DNA of 64,000 nt from Halorussus halophilus (GTDB lineage: Archaea; Halobacteriota; Halobacteria; Halobacteriales; Haladaptataceae), in contig NZ_CP044523.1 in NCBI RefSeq assembly GCF_008831545.1, forward strand, positions 2,356,001 to 2,420,000, in the 5' to 3' direction. Within the stretch, counting starts at the first letter, position 1, and each line of letters starts with the position of its first letter. Shown piece by piece: positions 42,913 to 51,036 of this stretch. Both the position numbers and the translations under genes were made by a program. Below the pieces are notes generated by a model that had not been told where the DNA came from, did no database searches, and saw only the letters and a list, made by a program, of their open reading frames with translations.

Positions 42913-45278
42913 CACTCCCGAATCTCGAATCGCGCGCCACCCTTCTCGCTCTCGGTCAGTGCGACCGACCAGCCGTGGGCCTCCGCGATGTCCGAGACGA
43001 TGGCCAGACCGAAGCCGGTGCCGTCCGTGGCGGTGGTGTAGCCGTGGTCGAACACCTGCTCTCGTTCGTCCGGCGCGATGCCCGGTCCGTCGTCGGCGAC
43101 GTAGAAGCCTCCATCGTCGAGGGGGCCGACCGTAACCGTCACGTCGCCACCGCCGCGTTCGAAGGCGTCGTGAGACTCTGTCTCACGGGCTGTCGAACCA
43201 CGTTCGACAACGTTATCAGGCGAAGCCTGATTGCTCGTGGAGCTATGCTCCACGGCGTCGTGAGACTCGGTCTCACTGCCTGTCGAACCGTGTTCGACGC
43301 TGTTCCGAAACAGGTTCTCCAGCAACTGACGCAACCGACCCGGAGCCGCTTCGATACTCGTCTCGCCGTCGATTCGGAGCGTGGCGTCTGCCGTGTCTAC
43401 GGTGGCCCACGCGTCGGTAGCAATCGTCCGGAGTTCGAGCGGTTCGGTCTCCGTGACGGTGTCGCCCTGCCGCGTGAGGGTCAACACGTCCGCGACCAAC
43501 GCGTCCATCCGGTCGAGCGCGCGTTCGAGCGGTTCGACGTGAGGGTTGTCGTCTACGTCTTCGGCTAGCATCTCGAAGCGACCCTGTGCGACGTTCAGCG
43601 GATTGCGCAGGTCGTGTGAAATGACGCTCGCGAACTCGTCCAAGCGGTCGTTCTGGCGGGCGAGTTCGCGCTCGCGCTCTTTCTGGTCGGTGATGTCCGT
43701 ATAGACGCTGACGATTTCGGTGTCACCGTCCACCTCGATGGCGTCGGTGTGGAACAGGAAGTCCCGAACGTCGCCGTCGGTGCCGCGGCGGAGTTCGATG
43801 CCATCGACGCACTCGCCCTCGCGGACGCGCTCGTTGATGTCGTCTGCCTCCCGTTCTCTCTCCGGCGGGACGATAATGTCGTCCAGCGGTTCGCCGACGA
43901 GTTCGCTCGCGTCACGGCCGAACGTCTCCTCGAAGGCGGGGTTGGCCGCGCGAATGCGTGGCTCTTGAGTGTCGTCGTAGACGCAACTGACGACGGCGTT
44001 GGGCACGTTCTCGAACAGCGCGGCGAACCGGTCGCGCTCGGCCCGCAGTTCGCGCTCCGAGTCGATGCGCCGCAGTGCTTCCGTGAGGTGGGCCACGAGG
44101 AGTTCCGTCAGTTCGCGGTCCTCGTAGTCGAAACCATTCGGTTCCTCCGAAACCGCTTGGAAGACGCCGAACTCGCCGAGCGGGACCGTCAGTGCCGACC
44201 GGTACTGGCTCTCCGCGGCGTCGTGGTCTCCGTCGTCCACGTCGTGGACGAGGTTCGACTCGCCGCTGTGGAACACTGCTGCGACGATATTGTCGTCAGC
44301 GTCGAGAGTCGTCGTCTCGTAGTAGCCGTCGGTCGGAACGCCTTTCGAGACGGCCTTAGGGACGAGTTCGTCACCTTCGGCGGCATCGACCATGCAGAGG
44401 TCGAACGCCAAGATGTCCTCTGCCGCAGCGACTGCGAGGTCGTAAATCTCTTGCTCGGTCGTACACGACACCGCTCGCGCAGCGACGTCGTACAGCGACT
44501 CGATTTTTCCTTTGGTCTCCCGAAGTTCCGATTCCATCTGCTTGCGCTCGCTCACGTCGCGGCCGTAGACCGAGATGCCGTCTTCGGCGGGATAGGCCCT
44601 CGCTTCGACCCACCGCTCGGAATCGACCACGAGCGTCGATTCGACGGTCGTCGCCACCTGCTCTTCGAAGGCCCTCTCGTAGGCTTCGTGGAATTTCCCT
44701 TCATTGCCGTCTGGGAACGTCTCGCGGATGTCCGACCCGAGTAGCTCCTCGCGTGTTTGTCCGAACAACTCGGCGGCGCGCTCGTTGACGTACCGGAACC
44801 GCCAGTCGTCGTCCAGAGCGAAGAAGGCGTCCGTGACACGCTCGAAGAGACGACGCGTCTGCTCGCTCGCTTCGGCGGCCTCAATTTCGGCGCGGTGCTG
44901 GGCGACGGCGTTCTCGACGCGGTTGGCCAGCATCTCGTACTGCTCGGTGCCGGTGCTCTTCTGGAGGTAGTCGGTGACGCCGGCCGAGATGGCTTCGCTC
45001 GCTATCTCCTCGCTTCCTTTGCCGGTGAACAGGACGAACGGCAGGTCGGGGTCTAACTCCCGAACCTGTTCGAAAAACGCTAATCCGTTCATCTCGGGCA
45101 TGTCGTAGTCGCTGACGACGCAATCGACGCGCTCGTTGGCTAGCCGGTCCAGAGCCGTCGTGGGGTTCGTCTCGATAGTCGGCTCTAAGTTTTCGCCAAC
45201 CCGCCGTAGATACGTCGCCGTGAGGTCCGCGACTGCCTCGTCGTCGTCGACTAATAGCACGCGAATGCGGTCGCCCAT
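42912..45278 (-). CDS. Hybrid receiver-PAS-GAF-PAS sensor histidine kinase
   Basis: A 788-residue cytosolic kinase. In order: receiver domain (about 1-120; phospho-acceptor Asp57 in VSDYDMPEMNG), PAS (about 140-255), GAF (about 275-420; LCMVDAAEGDELVPKAV), PAS (about 430-545), HisKA with His near 555 (FASVISHDLRNPLNVAQGR), and HATPase with NLFRNSVEHG (N box), YVADDGPGI (G1) and GTGFGLAIV. The linker between N and G1 boxes is expanded by repeats (VEHGST, ETESHDA) and is encoded by an array of palindromes. Start MGDRIRVLLVDDD at 45278. The signal sensed is unknown. Confidence 0.92.
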   Translation of the reverse strand: MGDRIRVLLVDDDEAVADLTATYLRRVGENLEPTIETNPTTALDRLANERVDCVVSDYDMPEMNGLAFFEQVRELDPDLPFVLFTGKGSEEIASEAISAGVTDYLQKSTGTEQYEMLANRVENAVAQHRAEIEAAEASEQTRRLFERVTDAFFALDDDWRFRYVNERAAELFGQTREELLGSDIRETFPDGNEGKFHEAYERAFEEQVATTVESTLVVDSERWVEARAYPAEDGISVYGRDVSERKQMESELRETKGKIESLYDVAARAVSCTTEQEIYDLAVAAAEDILAFDLCMVDAAEGDELVPKAVSKGVPTDGYYETTTLDADDNIVAAVFHSGESNLVHDVDDGDHDAAESQYRSALTVPLGEFGVFQAVSEEPNGFDYEDRELTELLVAHLTEALRRIDSERELRAERDRFAALFENVPNAVVSCVYDDTQEPRIRAANPAFEETFGRDASELVGEPLDDIIVPPEREREADDINERVREGECVDGIELRRGTDGDVRDFLFHTDAIEVDGDTEIVSVYTDITDQKERERELARQNDRLDEFASVISHDLRNPLNVAQGRFEMLAEDVDDNPHVEPLERALDRMDALVADVLTLTRQGDTVTETEPLELRTIATDAWATVDTADATLRIDGETSIEAAPGRLRQLLENLFRNSVEHGSTGSETESHDAVEHSSTSNQASPDNVVERGSTARETESHDAFERGGGDVTVTVGPLDDGGFYVADDGPGIAPDEREQVFDHGYTTATDGTGFGLAIVSDIAEAHGWSVALTESEKGGARFEIRE
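43169..43298. repeat. In-frame array of six 3-nt-loop palindromes inside the kinase gene
   Basis: Perfect inverted repeats with exactly three unpaired bases: 43169-43187 (loop TCT), 43191-43209 (CAC), 43215-43231 (GAA), 43236-43254 (TAT), 43260-43276 (TCG), 43282-43298 (CGT). Arms are 7-8 bp. Starts are 21-24 bp apart. The array stays in frame and encodes the linker repeat of the ATPase domain. Confidence 0.9.
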
Positions 45279-45440
45279 TGCTGTCTTCCCGGATACATCA
45301 GTGGAGGCCTTATAAAGATTCGCGCTCAGCGCGCACGTCGTGGGAGACACCGATGCACTCCCCGAACCTACTTTGGGATGGTTGGTAGGGCCGAAGAACC
45401 CCGAAACTTCATATCCGGCGTCACGTATGAAATAGCGAAG

Positions 45441-46181
45441 ATGCACAGCAGAGCGAACACCGGATTCGTGGGGGCGATCCGGTACGACCTGGAACGCTTG
45501 CACGAGAGTTGGATGGAACTGTTCTTCCCGCGCCAACGCGGGGCGAGTAACACCGTCCTCGGGAAGTGGTCGCCGTCTTCGACCTCCGGACGCGTGGCGT
45601 ACAAAACGTGGAGCGCGGTCGGCACCTTCGTCGTTGCACTCCTCTACCCGCTGGCACTGTTCGGCTTCGCGGCCCGCTACTACACACGGAAGATAGACGG
45701 CACGGCGACCAGACTGGGCGTCGTCGGCGTCGTCCTCCTCTCGCTGCTCGTCTGGGGTGGGTTGACTGCGCTCGCTAGATTGCGATTCTCCGAGAGCGGC
45801 TTCATCGCGGTCGCCGCGGCAGGTGGTGTCGCCACAGTTGCGGCGGCACTGGCGTATCTCACCGGCAAGTACGGCGGCCGAGTCACGACCGTCGTCCTCG
45901 CGTATCCGTTCGCCATGACGGCTATCTTCCTGCCGCCCGTCGTCGCGGCGCTCTACTCGCCGACGCTCGGCGACGCAATTTTGCCCAAGAGCTACACGCT
46001 GGCCGTCTGGCTACTGGACAACGTGTTGGCCGTCGGGAACATCAACCAGTTCCTTCGCGACGAGTTCGCGCTGGAAGGGTTCGGCTACGTCGGGATGTGG
46101 TTCGGCATCGCGGTGCCTGCTGGCTGGCTACTGGGCTTCTTCGTCACGCTGGCGAACGTGGTGCGGCCCAAGAGCGAGTAG
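45441..46181 (+). CDS. Haloarchaeal polytopic membrane protein of unknown function
   Basis: A 246-residue protein with a soluble N-terminal part (MHSRANTGFVGAIRYDLERL, then HESWMELFFPRQRG), followed by about six transmembrane segments (TFVVALLYPLALFGFAARYY; GVVGVVLLSLLVWGGLTAL; and others). No enzyme motif is visible. It resembles a common haloarchaeal hypothetical family; role unknown. The start at 45441 is preferred because the upstream frame overlaps the kinase promoter region. Confidence 0.75.
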   Translation: MHSRANTGFVGAIRYDLERLHESWMELFFPRQRGASNTVLGKWSPSSTSGRVAYKTWSAVGTFVVALLYPLALFGFAARYYTRKIDGTATRLGVVGVVLLSLLVWGGLTALARLRFSESGFIAVAAAGGVATVAAALAYLTGKYGGRVTTVVLAYPFAMTAIFLPPVVAALYSPTLGDAILPKSYTLAVWLLDNVLAVGNINQFLRDEFALEGFGYVGMWFGIAVPAGWLLGFFVTLANVVRPKSE

Positions 46182-46247
46182 GTAGTTCATTTTCGGTTTG
46201 CTGGAATCGGAGCAATCCTTTTGCCGTCTTCGTCCTGACTGGCTCAC

Positions 46248-46436
46248 ATGGAGTTCGACACGACTACTACGGCAATCGCGTTCGTCGTACTGTTCGGCAT
46301 CCTCGCGGTTGGCACTTTCATGAGTCCGATGACGACTAGTACGGTGATGATGGTCCTCGGCGGACTGGCGGTGTTCGGAGTCGTCACGCTCGCACTGGGC
46401 GTCAAACACGGCGAGTACAGAGCGACCCACCGATAG
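46248..46436 (+). CDS. Small membrane protein with two transmembrane segments
   Basis: A 62-residue protein, MEFDTTTTAIAFVVLFGILA, with hydrophobic stretches at about residues 7-24 and 33-50 and a polar tail. The pattern matches small haloarchaeal membrane proteins (DUF7333-like). It lies 66 bp after the membrane-protein gene on the same strand and could be cotranscribed. Function unknown. Confidence 0.75.
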   Translation: MEFDTTTTAIAFVVLFGILAVGTFMSPMTTSTVMMVLGGLAVFGVVTLALGVKHGEYRATHR

Positions 46437-46526
46437 AATCACGCGCCGCTACTCGACCGAAGAAAGGAGCGAAAACGGGTTTTGGTCAGGCGGTGCGGAA
46501 ACACCAACTACTCTACCGCGAGCGCA

Positions 46527-46689
46527 GGCGAGGCGCGCTCTGCGCGCCTCGCCGGAGCGAGCGCGTCCGAGGAACCCCCGGAAGAGCGCGCTCCGCGCGC
46601 TCTGTCGGGGGTGACGACGTGATTTTCATCAACGTTTTGCCAGCGAGAAATCGCGCGGTTTGCGATTTCGAGCGCAGCAAAAGGTTGTC
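46527..46689 (-). repeat. Dispersed two-hairpin element family II, copy 4 (expanded)
   Basis: Follows the stop codon of the PAPS-reductase-like gene on the minus strand. It has a CGAAATCGC/GCGATTTC hairpin next to the gene, the core AAAACGTTGATGAAAAT (complement of 46620-46639), then two further GC hairpins (46575-46611, and 46527-46553 with 12-bp perfect arms GGCGAGGCGCGC). The hairpin order differs from the other copies. Confidence 0.75.
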
Positions 46690-47661
46690 TTACATGTAGC
46701 CTAGGTCTCGGAGTCGCTCCATCAGGTCTTCTTTGTCCTGTGCGCGGCCAGCGCGCTCGGTGGTGTCTTCGAGGTCCTGGAGCCACGCAGGCTCTTCGTC
46801 GGACTTCTCGGTGCTGACTTCGCTACCAAGCGAGCGGAAGCCTGCGAAGTACTTCGGACTGATTGGGATGTCGTCGTTCGTCAGGCCGTTCGGCAGGTCG
46901 TCGCCGGACTCGGGGACGTAGCCCTCGTCGGGGTAGTCTTCCACGGTGTCCGGCACGACGAAGTGCCAGAAGCAGTCCCAGACCGCGCGCTCGTCGAAGT
47001 GGAGAATCGGCTGAATGCGGTCGTGGGGCGGGTAGATGTCGGGGTCGTGGCGCGGGCTGAAGAACGTCTCGTCCGCGCGGGCGTCTTGCTCGTCCCAGCG
47101 GACGCCGGAGATGACGCCGTCGATGTCGTACTCTTCGAGGGCGTCGTTGAGCGCCACCGTCTTCAGCAGGTGGTTGCCGACGTAGGTGTCCAGCAGGAAC
47201 GGGAACGTGTCTTCCTCGTATTCGAGGAGGTTGCGCACGTGGTGCTGGTTGTGTTCGCTGAGTTCCGAGATTTCGATGTCGTCGCCCGGCGTCAGACCGT
47301 GTTCGTCCACGTACGCGCCGACGTCTTCGTTGCGCGCGTAGACCACGTCGAGGTCCCACTCCTCAGCCCACTTGTCAACGAAGTCGTGGATTTCGTCGAA
47401 GTGCTGGTAGTGGTCGATGAAGACCGCGGGCGGGATTTCGAGGTCGTACTTCTCGGCGACCTCTTTGATGAAGTAGAGGGTGAGCGTCGAGTCTTTCCCA
47501 CCGGTCCACATCACGGCCGGGTTTTCGTACTGTTCGAGACCCTCTTTGGTCACTTCGATGGCCTTCTCGATCTTGTGCTCCATCGAAGCGTAGTCCTCGG
47601 GGTCTTCTCCTTCGCCGTCGGTGTAGTCCACGTCTACGTAGTTCGGGAAGTCTTCCGGCAT
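46690..47661 (-). CDS. PAPS-reductase/ATP-sulfurylase-type PP-loop protein
   Basis: A 323-residue protein of the PP-loop adenine-nucleotide alpha-hydrolase family. The P-loop MWTGGKDSTLTLYFI sits near residue 52, with a helical lid and FIDHYQHFDEIHDFVDKWAE afterwards, as in PAPS reductases and CysD. GVISGVRWDEQDARADETFF and ILHFDERAVWDCFWHFVV are the typical closing blocks. It may activate sulfate, reduce a sulfur nucleotide or thiolate a substrate; no other sulfur gene lies near. The terminal GYM follows a disordered acidic stretch. Confidence 0.85.
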   Translation of the reverse strand: MPEDFPNYVDVDYTDGEGEDPEDYASMEHKIEKAIEVTKEGLEQYENPAVMWTGGKDSTLTLYFIKEVAEKYDLEIPPAVFIDHYQHFDEIHDFVDKWAEEWDLDVVYARNEDVGAYVDEHGLTPGDDIEISELSEHNQHHVRNLLEYEEDTFPFLLDTYVGNHLLKTVALNDALEEYDIDGVISGVRWDEQDARADETFFSPRHDPDIYPPHDRIQPILHFDERAVWDCFWHFVVPDTVEDYPDEGYVPESGDDLPNGLTNDDIPISPKYFAGFRSLGSEVSTEKSDEEPAWLQDLEDTTERAGRAQDKEDLMERLRDLGYM

Positions 47662-47900
47662 CGTACGTAATTAGATATAATTACCACGGTAAAGTGCTTT
47701 TCGGCTGTCCCGTGGTTCAGGCGGAGAAAACTGCCGTGAAGGGCCGCCCTACGGCGATTTACCACTGCAGATATTCAAAATACGTTATCTATCTGCATTA
47801 AGTTTGTGGCAGGATGACAGTAGTTACCGCTCGTCACTAGTATTTAAACGACGCTGGCGCGCGGAGAAATCGCAGGGTTCGGCACGCTCGGGCATGGGAC
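47662..47900. other. Upstream region without a gene
   Basis: The first part of the 483-bp gap between two minus-strand genes contains the promoter side of the PAPS-reductase-like gene and two TTTAAACG/AT-rich stretches, but no reading frame or structured repeat that I can support. Confidence 0.4.
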
Positions 47901-47904
47901 GCGC

Positions 47905-48000
47905 GGTGGCGGTCGCTCTGCGGTTGCGGTGCAGTCGCTGTGCGGTCGCTGTGCGGTTGCGTGCGGTTGCGGTGAACAGACCAGCGCAGATTGCGGTGCG
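47905..48000. repeat. TGCGGT-rich low-complexity stretch
   Basis: Many overlapping copies of TGCGGT/TGCGGTTGCGGT and TCGCTG in about 95 bp. It lies between the upstream region and the family II element. The complement is rich in ACCGCA, the same hexamer as the ACCGCACAGC motif at 31944 and 63908. Confidence 0.7.
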
Positions 48001-48025
48001 GAGAAGTCCAGCACGAACTACACGC

Positions 48026-48144
48026 GAGAAATCTGTGCGCGGCGCGCACAGATTTCTCTGAGTGACTTTTTCATCGACGTTTTTCAAGGAGTGGTGCGCG
48101 AGGGCCTTCGGCCCTCAGCGCACCCGACGCAGAAAAAGGTCGCG
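48026..48144 (-). repeat. Dispersed two-hairpin element family II, copy 2
   Basis: On the minus strand it begins right after the stop of the 48145 gene: T5, hairpin 1 (48093-48124, GGTGCGC/GAGGGCC arms), core AAAAACGTCGATGAAAAA (complement of 48067-48084) and hairpin 2 (48026-48058, 15-bp perfect arms GAGAAATCTGTGCGC). Hairpin 1 differs from copy 1 by two paired bases that keep pairing. Confidence 0.9.
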
Positions 48145-48726
48145 TTAGATAAACTCGTTGTCTCGCCAGTTGACACCGCTGGAGGAGGAACTGTTGGCGT
48201 TGGGACCCTCCACGACTTCGATGGTGGCGGGCCGGTCTTCTCCTTCCACGATGCGGGTCGCTTGCAGTTCGCCGTCAAGTTCGGCGATAGCGGTCAGCGT
48301 CCCCTTCTCCGCGAGGCGCGCAATGTCACAGAGGACGAGGAACATCGGGTACTGGAGCGCGGTGTTCTGGAGGACGGTCTCTCGGTCGCCCTTGAACGCC
48401 GCGACTTCGATGAGTTCGCCGAGCGGTTCGTCGCGCTCTTCTTCCTCTTCGCCGTCTTCACCCCAGCGCGGGCCGTTGCGCAGTTCCTCTTCTTCCTCGG
48501 TGAAGACGCGCGTCTCGGAGATGCTCGCCTTTAGTTGCGCCGTCGGCGTGTACTTGCTGATGCTCTCGTCGTCAGAGACCGCGCTGATGATGAGCGTGTT
48601 CTTGCGCCGGGTGATGTCTACGCTAGCGACCTCCGGTGGGAGGTCTGGATCCGCTTCAAAGTGGTCGTAAACGGTCTCTAGCGGCAGTTCGAGTGTCGAA
48701 TGAAGTCGATATACTTGCCCCGTCAT
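48145..48726 (-). CDS. Uncharacterised haloarchaeal protein with acidic insert
   Basis: A 193-residue protein, MTGQVYRLHSTLELPLETVY, then VDITRRKNTLIISAVSDDES, an acidic loop (GEDGEEEEERDEPLG) and IEVAAFKGDRETVLQNTALQ followed by a closing KGTLTAIAELDGELQATRIV. It matches an uncharacterised haloarchaeal family (DUF7110-like). The fold looks like a small alpha/beta domain. Start 48726 chosen at MTGQVYRLH; earlier codons are unlike the rest. Function unknown. Confidence 0.7.
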   Translation of the reverse strand: MTGQVYRLHSTLELPLETVYDHFEADPDLPPEVASVDITRRKNTLIISAVSDDESISKYTPTAQLKASISETRVFTEEEEELRNGPRWGEDGEEEEERDEPLGELIEVAAFKGDRETVLQNTALQYPMFLVLCDIARLAEKGTLTAIAELDGELQATRIVEGEDRPATIEVVEGPNANSSSSSGVNWRDNEFI

Positions 48727-48836
48727 TTGTGAGATATCTATGAGTTCCCGGCTGGCGGCGTGATACACCTGTATGTAGGAGGTCCGAACATATATGACCT
48801 ACTCTTTTAGTCCTCGTTGCGACGGTCGCAACAACG

Positions 48837-49178
48837 TCAGGCGTTCAACGTCTCTTCGAGTTCGCCTCGTTCGTCTAGTTCGTTCAGTACGTCGCTTCCG
48901 CCGACGAATTCGCCGTTCACGAACGTCTGGGGAATGGTCTCCCAACCGCTCTCTGCTTCCAATGCCGCTCGGTACTCAGGCAGTGCCTTCAGTACGTCTA
49001 CGGTCTCGTAGTCGTCGCGGTACTTCGTGACGAGTTCGAGCGCGCGCTGGGAGTAGCCACACTGCGGCATCAGTTCGTTGCCCTTCATGAACAGGACGAC
49101 GTCGTTCTCCGAGAGAACCGACTCGACTTTCGTTTCGGCCTCCTCCTCGGTCAGTTCGCTCTCGCGCTGGAAAGTCAT
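48837..49178 (-). CDS. Glutaredoxin-like protein
   Basis: A 113-residue thioredoxin-fold protein. The active-site region PQCGYSQRALELV has CGYS in place of CPxC, and IPQTFVNGEFVGGSDVLNEL matches the GSH-binding/cis-Pro region. The monothiol-like CGYS pattern is found in iron-sulfur-assembly glutaredoxins (CGFS type), so the role may be cluster handling rather than disulfide reduction. Haloarchaea lack glutathione but have gamma-glutamylcysteine. Start MTFQRESELT at 49178. Confidence 0.88.
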   Translation of the reverse strand: MTFQRESELTEEEAETKVESVLSENDVVLFMKGNELMPQCGYSQRALELVTKYRDDYETVDVLKALPEYRAALEAESGWETIPQTFVNGEFVGGSDVLNELDERGELEETLNA

Positions 49179-49221
49179 ACCCGACGATAGACGCCCACGG
49201 GGCAAAGAAGTTGCGTTGACT

Positions 49222-49331
49222 ATACTGTCGGCTGTAACCTCGTGAAGATCGTCGGGAGAATCTCCCTGTCTCGTGGGCGCAAGCACCGCCTATTGCGTAC
49301 CCCCACTTGACAGAACTACAGCCGACAGTAT
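49222..49331. repeat. 110-bp segment bounded by 15-bp perfect inverted repeats
   Basis: ATACTGTCGGCTGTA at 49222-49236 and its exact reverse complement at 49317-49331, 80 bp apart. The right copy overlaps the gfcR stop codon. The layout of a short segment with perfect terminal inverted repeats resembles a MITE or the remains of an IS. A long hairpin terminator is possible but the spacing is large. No clear target-site duplication. Confidence 0.75.
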
Positions 49332-49972
49332 TATTCGTCGTTGCCGACGCGAACGACGTTGATGAGCGAGTGGACCGGCACGCCCTCGACTTCTTCGACG
49401 CCCTGCTTGTCCACGAGGACACAGCACGCCACAGGGGTGCCACCCTCGTTGCGGATGGCTTCGACCGTCTCTTTCATCGTGGTGCCGCTGGTGATGGTGT
49501 CGTCCACGACGTAACACTCCCGGCCGCGAATCTGGGCGAAGTTGCGCGAGAAGGTGCCACCGAGGTCTTCGATGTCGCCCTCCTCCCACTGGTGCTTGCG
49601 GGGTGCGTAGGTGCCGAGGTCCGTATCGAGTTCGCGCGCGACGCTCGTGGCGAGGGGTGCGCCAGCCTTCTCGATGCCCATGGTCAGGTCTACTTCCTCG
49701 CCCTGTTTGGCGAGCAGGTCGGCCATCGCGGCCGCCGCGTGGTGGAGGCGCGTGCTGTCGCGGCCGAGCGCCGACCAATCGACGTGGATGTCGTGGGGAC
49801 CGCCCGTCTCGGCCGGTTCCGGCGTGGTCGTGGGTGCGCCCGACCCACTGCGTTCGACCAGCCAACTGGCGGTCTCGCGCGAAACGTTCAGTTCGTCCGC
49901 AATTTCGCCCTTCGATAGCCCTTGGTCGGCCAACTCTGCCGCGCTCTCGATGAGGTCGTCGATGTTCTTCAT
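49331..49972 (-). CDS. gfcR: Transcriptional regulator GfcR (PRTase-like)
   Basis: A 213-residue protein with an N-terminal helix-turn-helix (about residues 10-45; ADQGLSKGEIADELNVSRET) and a phosphoribosyltransferase-like domain whose PRPP loop reads CYVVDDTITSGTTMKET. In Haloferax the orthologue GfcR activates glucose and fructose catabolism genes, including gdh and other Entner-Doudoroff genes, and may bind a sugar-phosphate. The gene overlaps the glucose dehydrogenase stop (start 49972, gdh stop 49969), the same arrangement as in Haloferax. The regulator name rests on both family and synteny. Confidence 0.9.
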   Translation of the reverse strand: MKNIDDLIESAAELADQGLSKGEIADELNVSRETASWLVERSGSGAPTTTPEPAETGGPHDIHVDWSALGRDSTRLHHAAAAMADLLAKQGEEVDLTMGIEKAGAPLATSVARELDTDLGTYAPRKHQWEEGDIEDLGGTFSRNFAQIRGRECYVVDDTITSGTTMKETVEAIRNEGGTPVACCVLVDKQGVEEVEGVPVHSLINVVRVGNDE

Positions 49973-51036
49973 ATCTGATTGAATTGGACTGCCGTCTTTA
50001 TTGTCGTTTCGTCGTCGCGGAATGCTGCCTCGTAGTCGTCTAACTCGTAGACCCCGGTAACGAGGTCTTCGAGAAGCCACGAGGGAAGGTCGGCGAGCGT
50101 CTCGACTGCCGCCTCGAAGTGGTCCACACCCGAGTTGACGCTCCCGACGAGCGCCTTGTTGTTCATCACGAACTCCTTGTGCAACTTCCCGCCGTCGATT
50201 TCGAACTCCCACGGTTCCGGCACGCCGAGCAGGGCACCGACGCCGCCGGGTGCGAGGGCTTCGATTGTCTCGAAAGCGTGCTTCGCGTAGCCAGTCGCCT
50301 CGTAGACGAAGTCCATCGACTCGTGGGCGTCGGGAATCTGGTCTACGGGCGTCACGCGCGAGTCGATGTACGTCCCGCCGAGTTCCTCGATGATGTCGAT
50401 GGTCGGGTCCGGTCGGTCGCGCCGTCCGAGACAGTAGGTTCGCTCGTACCCTCGCTGGTCGAGCATCGCCAGCGTGAGCAAGCCGAGACTGCCGTTGCCG
50501 AGGACGAGTCCCGAGTCGGGATTCCACTCGAACGCCGACCGCGAGGCGTTGGCGTGTTCGATGGCCTTCTCCGAGATGCTGATGGGTTCGACCAGGAAGC
50601 CCCACTCCGCGAGTTCGTCGGGCACGGAGACCAGCGTCTCTGCGGGACTCGTGAAGTACTCGGCCATGAACCCGTGTGCGCCGTCGATACCACGCTCGAC
50701 GCACTCGTCCGGGGGTGCCATGTCGGCCTCGCCACGCTCGAAGTACTCGTTGGTGCCATCGTCCGGCGGGCGACGGACGGTCGGTGCGACGATATCGCCT
50801 GCTTCCAACGACGTGCCGTTGGCGTCTTCGACCACGCCGACCGCTTCGTGGCCGAGGACCAGATAGTCTTGGCCCGCTGGGAAACTGCCGTGGCTCCCCT
50901 CGATGACTTCGTGGTCTGTCCCATCGACGCCGACTCGAAGTGTCTTCACCAACACCTCCCCGCGCTCTGGTTCGGGGCGAGGCACGTCCGCGACCGTGGG
51001 GGCGTTCTCGCCGCGTCGGATGACGACTGCTTTCAT
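49969..51036 (-). CDS. gdh: Glucose 1-dehydrogenase (zinc, MDR family)
   Basis: A 355-residue medium-chain dehydrogenase. The metal-site residues known from Haloferax glucose dehydrogenase sit at identical positions here: Asp38 (VGVDGTDHEV), His63 and Glu64 (VLGHEAVGV) and Glu150 (LVEPISIS). The nucleotide motif GNGSLGLLTLAML is near residue 182. The enzyme oxidises glucose to gluconolactone with NADP, the first step of the semi-phosphorylative Entner-Doudoroff pathway. It is in one operon with gfcR, overlapping by 4 bp. Start ATG 51036 (MKAVVIRRG). Confidence 0.93.
   Translation of the reverse strand: MKAVVIRRGENAPTVADVPRPEPERGEVLVKTLRVGVDGTDHEVIEGSHGSFPAGQDYLVLGHEAVGVVEDANGTSLEAGDIVAPTVRRPPDDGTNEYFERGEADMAPPDECVERGIDGAHGFMAEYFTSPAETLVSVPDELAEWGFLVEPISISEKAIEHANASRSAFEWNPDSGLVLGNGSLGLLTLAMLDQRGYERTYCLGRRDRPDPTIDIIEELGGTYIDSRVTPVDQIPDAHESMDFVYEATGYAKHAFETIEALAPGGVGALLGVPEPWEFEIDGGKLHKEFVMNNKALVGSVNSGVDHFEAAVETLADLPSWLLEDLVTGVYELDDYEAAFRDDETTIKTAVQFNQI

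Noticed and set aside
47662-47900. A tRNA or small RNA gene in the gap
   Set aside because: No cloverleaf, no CCA-type acceptor and no box A-like motif could be laid out in either strand.
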